From Candidatus Ratteibacteria bacterium (lineage in GTDB: Bacteria; CAIJMQ01): 16,911 nucleotides of DNA. The notes under the pieces are model-generated. The model saw only the letters and a program-made list of their open reading frames with translations. It was not told the DNA's origin and made no database searches. The translations under genes and the position numbers were made by a program. Location: assembly GCA_028715665.1 (NCBI GenBank), contig JAQURI010000017.1, forward strand, positions 1 to 16,911. The letters run 5' to 3'. Positions 14,641 to 16,911 of the stretch are shown one piece after another. Numbering within the stretch: position 1 is the first letter of the stretch; each line of letters opens with the position of its first letter.

Positions 14641-15710
14641 AAATACTCGACAAATATCTTCTTAAACACTTCTTCCCTTCGTATCTATTTGCAGCAGTTA
14701 TGTTTTGCTTTTTCTATTGTTTGGTTGATGTCCTGTCGAACCTAAATAAACTCGTGGAAAAAGGCGCCGAAATAATAGACGTAGCGGAATATTACATTTT
14801 TTTCTTGCCTTCGCTTTGGATGCAATTATCGCCTCTTGCGGTTTTGATAGGCGTTTGGTTTTCCGTTGGGCATTTGGCCCAAGATAGGGAAATAATGGCA
14901 ATGAGACTGGCCGGCATATCCGCTTTAAGAATTACTGCCCCGTTAATAACGGCAGGGCTTGCAATTTCCTGTTTTTGTCTCGGCATCAATATAAATTTTG
15001 TCCCATTTTGCGAAGAAAAAAGAGAAGAAATATGGAAGGGAAAAATTCAAGGCGAAAAACAGTATCTAATTAAAAGCCGGGAAGAATTCACCTTCACTTC
15101 GCGCGGAGTGGTCTATTTTGCAAAAAATTTCAGCGAAAGAGAAAATAAAATGAGTGAAATTCAAAGCGTTTATACCGACACAAAAACCGGCAACAGCGTC
15201 AGAATAAACGCAAAAACCGCCTTTTGGGAAAGAAATAAATGGGTTCTGTCTGACGGTGTCGAAAAAATATTCGACAAGAAAGGCAATATTAAAAAAATAG
15301 AGGAATTCAAAAACAGAGAAAGCGGACTTCGCTTGTCTGCCCATGAACTGTGGCTTTATCATAAAAGTCCGTCAATAATGCCTTTGAAAACACTCAAAAA
15401 ATATATTGCCGAATACAATGAAACCATTTCCCGTTATCCTTATCTTGCACAACTTCACGCCAGACTTTCTCTGCCGTTTATAAATTTCACGCTACTTTTA
15501 ATATCCATCCCTTTCTGTCTTCTGTCCCTGCACCAAAACGCTGCGGGAAGAATGAGCTGGGCCCTGGGACTTTCTTTAGCATATTATGTCCTTTTTTCCA
15601 TGATGTTAGCTATGGCTGAAAAAGGAAGCGTCTCCCCCGCTTTCGGCATATGGCTTCCCAACGTTTTATTTTTATGCATCGGCATATTTTATTTATGGAA
15701 GAAAAAATAA
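14637..15710 (+). CDS. lptG: LPS export permease LptG (YjgP/YjgQ family)
   Basis: This 357-residue second permease subunit of the LPS exporter has the same six-helix plus periplasmic-domain architecture as LptF. It shows MKILDKYLLKHFFPSY at the N-terminus, GHLAQDREIMAMRLAGIS (78-95) and QLHARLSLPFINFTLLLISIP near the C-terminal helices. Its ATG overlaps the lptF stop as ATGA, with AGAG just upstream, so translation is coupled. An ORF extension into lptF is open for 36 more codons but has no family resemblance. LptB, LptC and LptA are not in this window. An inverted-repeat element follows 7 bp after the stop. Confidence 0.9.
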   Translation: MKILDKYLLKHFFPSYLFAAVMFCFFYCLVDVLSNLNKLVEKGAEIIDVAEYYIFFLPSLWMQLSPLAVLIGVWFSVGHLAQDREIMAMRLAGISALRITAPLITAGLAISCFCLGININFVPFCEEKREEIWKGKIQGEKQYLIKSREEFTFTSRGVVYFAKNFSERENKMSEIQSVYTDTKTGNSVRINAKTAFWERNKWVLSDGVEKIFDKKGNIKKIEEFKNRESGLRLSAHELWLYHKSPSIMPLKTLKKYIAEYNETISRYPYLAQLHARLSLPFINFTLLLISIPFCLLSLHQNAAGRMSWALGLSLAYYVLFSMMLAMAEKGSVSPAFGIWLPNVLFLCIGIFYLWKKK

Positions 15711-15717
15711 GGCATTT

Positions 15718-15837
15718 ACCCCCGCACCATATAACCCCACACCCCTGAACAATGCAAGGAACAGAGCACACTACGTAGAGTGCGAGACAGGCAAATTTGG
15801 TTCAGTAGAACCCCTGAATGCTATATGGTGCGGGGGT
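15718..15837. mobile_element. 120-bp element with 16-bp terminal inverted repeats and internal hairpins
   Basis: ACCCCCGCACCATATA (15718-15733) is the exact reverse complement of 15822-15837. Inside, CTGAAC (15745-15750) pairs with GTTCAG (15800-15805), and a near-perfect palindrome at 15766-15783 (GCAC-A-CTAC / GTAG-A-GTGC) sits at the centre. The nested symmetry covers the whole lptG-ferredoxin gap. It carries no ORF, no obvious target duplication and no terminal T-run. A miniature inverted-repeat element or a structured RNA are both possible; calling it mobile is inference. Confidence 0.5.
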
Positions 15838-15872
15838 TGACACTAATAAAAGATAGTTGCTAAACTTCAATT

Positions 15873-16088
15873 ATGAAAACCGTAAAAATAAAAGAAGAAA
15901 GATGCAAAGGATGTCAGATTTGCATTAACTTCTGCCCAAAAGGCGTGCTTAAAGCGTCCCAAAAACTCAACAAAAAAGGATTCCATACGGTAGAGGTCGC
16001 CCACGAAGAAAAATGCAGTGGTTGCGGCATATGTTTTCTCGTCTGCCCCGATACGGCTATAGAAATCTATGAATCCCCTAAGGAATAA
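15873..16088 (+). CDS. 2x[4Fe-4S] ferredoxin resembling the delta subunit of 2-oxoacid:ferredoxin oxidoreductases
   Basis: This 71-residue protein has two classical cluster motifs: C11xxC14xxC17xxxC21P and C48xxC51xxC54xxxC58P. The spacing, the MKTVKIKEERCKGC opening and the KKGF turn between the motifs resemble KorD/OorD/VorD subunits, which carry electrons from 2-oxoglutarate or branched 2-oxoacid oxidation to ferredoxin. The usual alpha and beta subunit genes do not follow. The next gene is a membrane glycosyltransferase overlapping by 20 nt. It may therefore be a free ferredoxin or a detached subunit. No Shine-Dalgarno sequence precedes the ATG. TTGACA at 15837-15842, at the edge of the inverted-repeat element, and TAAACT at 15861-15866 could be a weak promoter giving an almost leaderless message. 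Confidence 0.85.
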   Translation: MKTVKIKEERCKGCQICINFCPKGVLKASQKLNKKGFHTVEVAHEEKCSGCGICFLVCPDTAIEIYESPKE

Positions 16089-16911
16089 ATTCCAGAATAA
16101 TAAAAATTTCTTCTTTTCCAGCGAAGGATTGCTTTTTATAGCTGTATTATTTTGGTTTGCCGTCTTGTTCCGGAATTCATTTTTCGATACCAGCACCACA
16201 AGCCTTACTCCCTTGTGGATTCAACTTTTCAATATATCATGGCATATTTTTATTTTTATATTTCTTATCTTACTTGCGTGGGGGGTAGGCAGAAAATTCT
16301 CCAAAGCTATAAAAATCTCGTATTCGGATATTTCGGAAGAATTCTCCTTTGCAGTATCAATTGGATTAGGTATTATCTGTTTTCTAATGCTTATCCTCGG
16401 TAGTGTAAAAATTCTATACGCGGAAGCGACCTATATATTAACTGCGATTGTTTTTTTGTTTGTAATTAAAGAGCTGAAAGAAATATTTCTTGGGATCGGC
16501 GAAACTTGGAAAAAGAAACAAAATCAAAAAACGGACATTATATCGGTTATCGTTTTATCTTTTATCGGCTTGACGGTTCTCCTTCTGTTTACGGGAACTT
16601 TCACTCCGCCTCTTTCTTATGACGGTATTGCATATCATTTAGGCGTTATTAAAAGCTATATCAAAAGCCATGCAATTATTCCCTTGCCTTATCATGTTTA
16701 TTCTAATTTCCCTTTTAATATGGAAATGCTTTATACATATTCTATACTGTTTACACGAGATGAAATCCTTGCAAAAATGTTTCATTTTCTAATGGCTATT
16801 CTCTCATGTTCTGCCATCTATTCTTTCGGTAAAAAATATTTAGACCGCAAGATAGGGCTTCTTTCCGCAGCACTTTTTCTAAACACCCGTCTTGTAAACC
16901 AATTATCATCG
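16069..16911 (+). CDS. GT-C-fold (family 39/ArnT-like) membrane glycosyltransferase, N-terminal part (runs off right edge)
   Basis: There are 281 codons in view, open to the window end. The protein is strongly hydrophobic, with segments near residues 20-35, 50-70, 90-110, 118-135 and 160-180. A loop then reads PPLSYDGIAYHLGVIKSY and PFNMEMLYTYSI, followed by HFLMAILSCSAIYSFGKKYL. An acidic residue in the first large outer loop (here Asp of SYDGIAYH), followed by a helix-rich region, is characteristic of GT-C enzymes. These transfer sugars from polyprenyl phosphate donors outside the inner membrane. The chosen ATG overlaps the ferredoxin by 20 nt and lacks a clear Shine-Dalgarno sequence, so the start is uncertain. 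Donor and acceptor are unknown. Confidence 0.72.
   Translation, partial: MNPLRNKFQNNKNFFFSSEGLLFIAVLFWFAVLFRNSFFDTSTTSLTPLWIQLFNISWHIFIFIFLILLAWGVGRKFSKAIKISYSDISEEFSFAVSIGLGIICFLMLILGSVKILYAEATYILTAIVFLFVIKELKEIFLGIGETWKKKQNQKTDIISVIVLSFIGLTVLLLFTGTFTPPLSYDGIAYHLGVIKSYIKSHAIIPLPYHVYSNFPFNMEMLYTYSILFTRDEILAKMFHFLMAILSCSAIYSFGKKYLDRKIGLLSAALFLNTRLVNQLSS

Noticed and set aside
15718..15837. Rho-independent terminator of lptFG
   Set aside because: The long perfect stem would enclose almost 90 bases and no T-run follows; nested symmetry fits an element or structured RNA better.

Overview
The window reads as chromosomal DNA of an AT-rich bacterium with a Gram-negative type envelope. It carries lptF-lptG, the two permease subunits of the lipopolysaccharide exporter, and an O-antigen-ligase-type polymerase. 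The gene content is mainly housekeeping: amino-acid biosynthesis, repair, nucleotide sanitation and envelope. A two-cluster ferredoxin of the 2-oxoacid:ferredoxin oxidoreductase delta-subunit type hints at anaerobic metabolism. Uncommon TTG starts, short intergenic spaces with degenerate 7-bp repeats, and small palindromes inside or between genes suggest an uncultured candidate-phylum lineage. The sequence alone does not let me name the phylum.

Layout. Positions 1-2438 (minus) hold FHA protein -> TldD -> PmbA, with PmbA running off the left edge. mutL (plus, 2522-4249) diverges from the FHA gene across an 83-bp gap. The next minus-strand cluster, 8693 down to 4252, reads maf -> O-antigen ligase/TPR protein -> aroQ -> argH (large part) -> argH (C-terminal part). 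Its genes are nearly touching and it converges on mutL with 2 bp between the stops. proC (plus, 8920-9759) diverges from maf across a 226-bp gap rich in hairpins and converges on rmuC. A third minus-strand series, 13439 down to 9767, reads YbhN-like flippase -> hisI -> HAD phosphatase -> rmuC. From 13552 to the right edge everything is on the plus strand: lptF-lptG (ATGA overlap), a 120-bp inverted-repeat element, a small ferredoxin, and a GT-C type membrane glycosyltransferase that runs off the right edge.

How the genes work together. TldD and PmbA are the two halves of one peptidase. LptF and LptG are the two permease subunits of one exporter. The ligase, YbhN-like protein and terminal glycosyltransferase are all envelope or glycan functions. 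aroQ, argH, hisI and proC are isolated single steps of amino-acid pathways, not full operons.

I find no clear new defence or mobile system. The most unusual observations are an argininosuccinate lyase gene split into two overlapping cistrons; palindromic segments that add residues to ProC and to the Maf tail; two intergenic tracts with a shared 7-bp periodicity, one an inverted pair of heptad arrays reaching into a gene's 3' end; and two structured intergenic elements that look like miniature mobile elements or structured RNAs.
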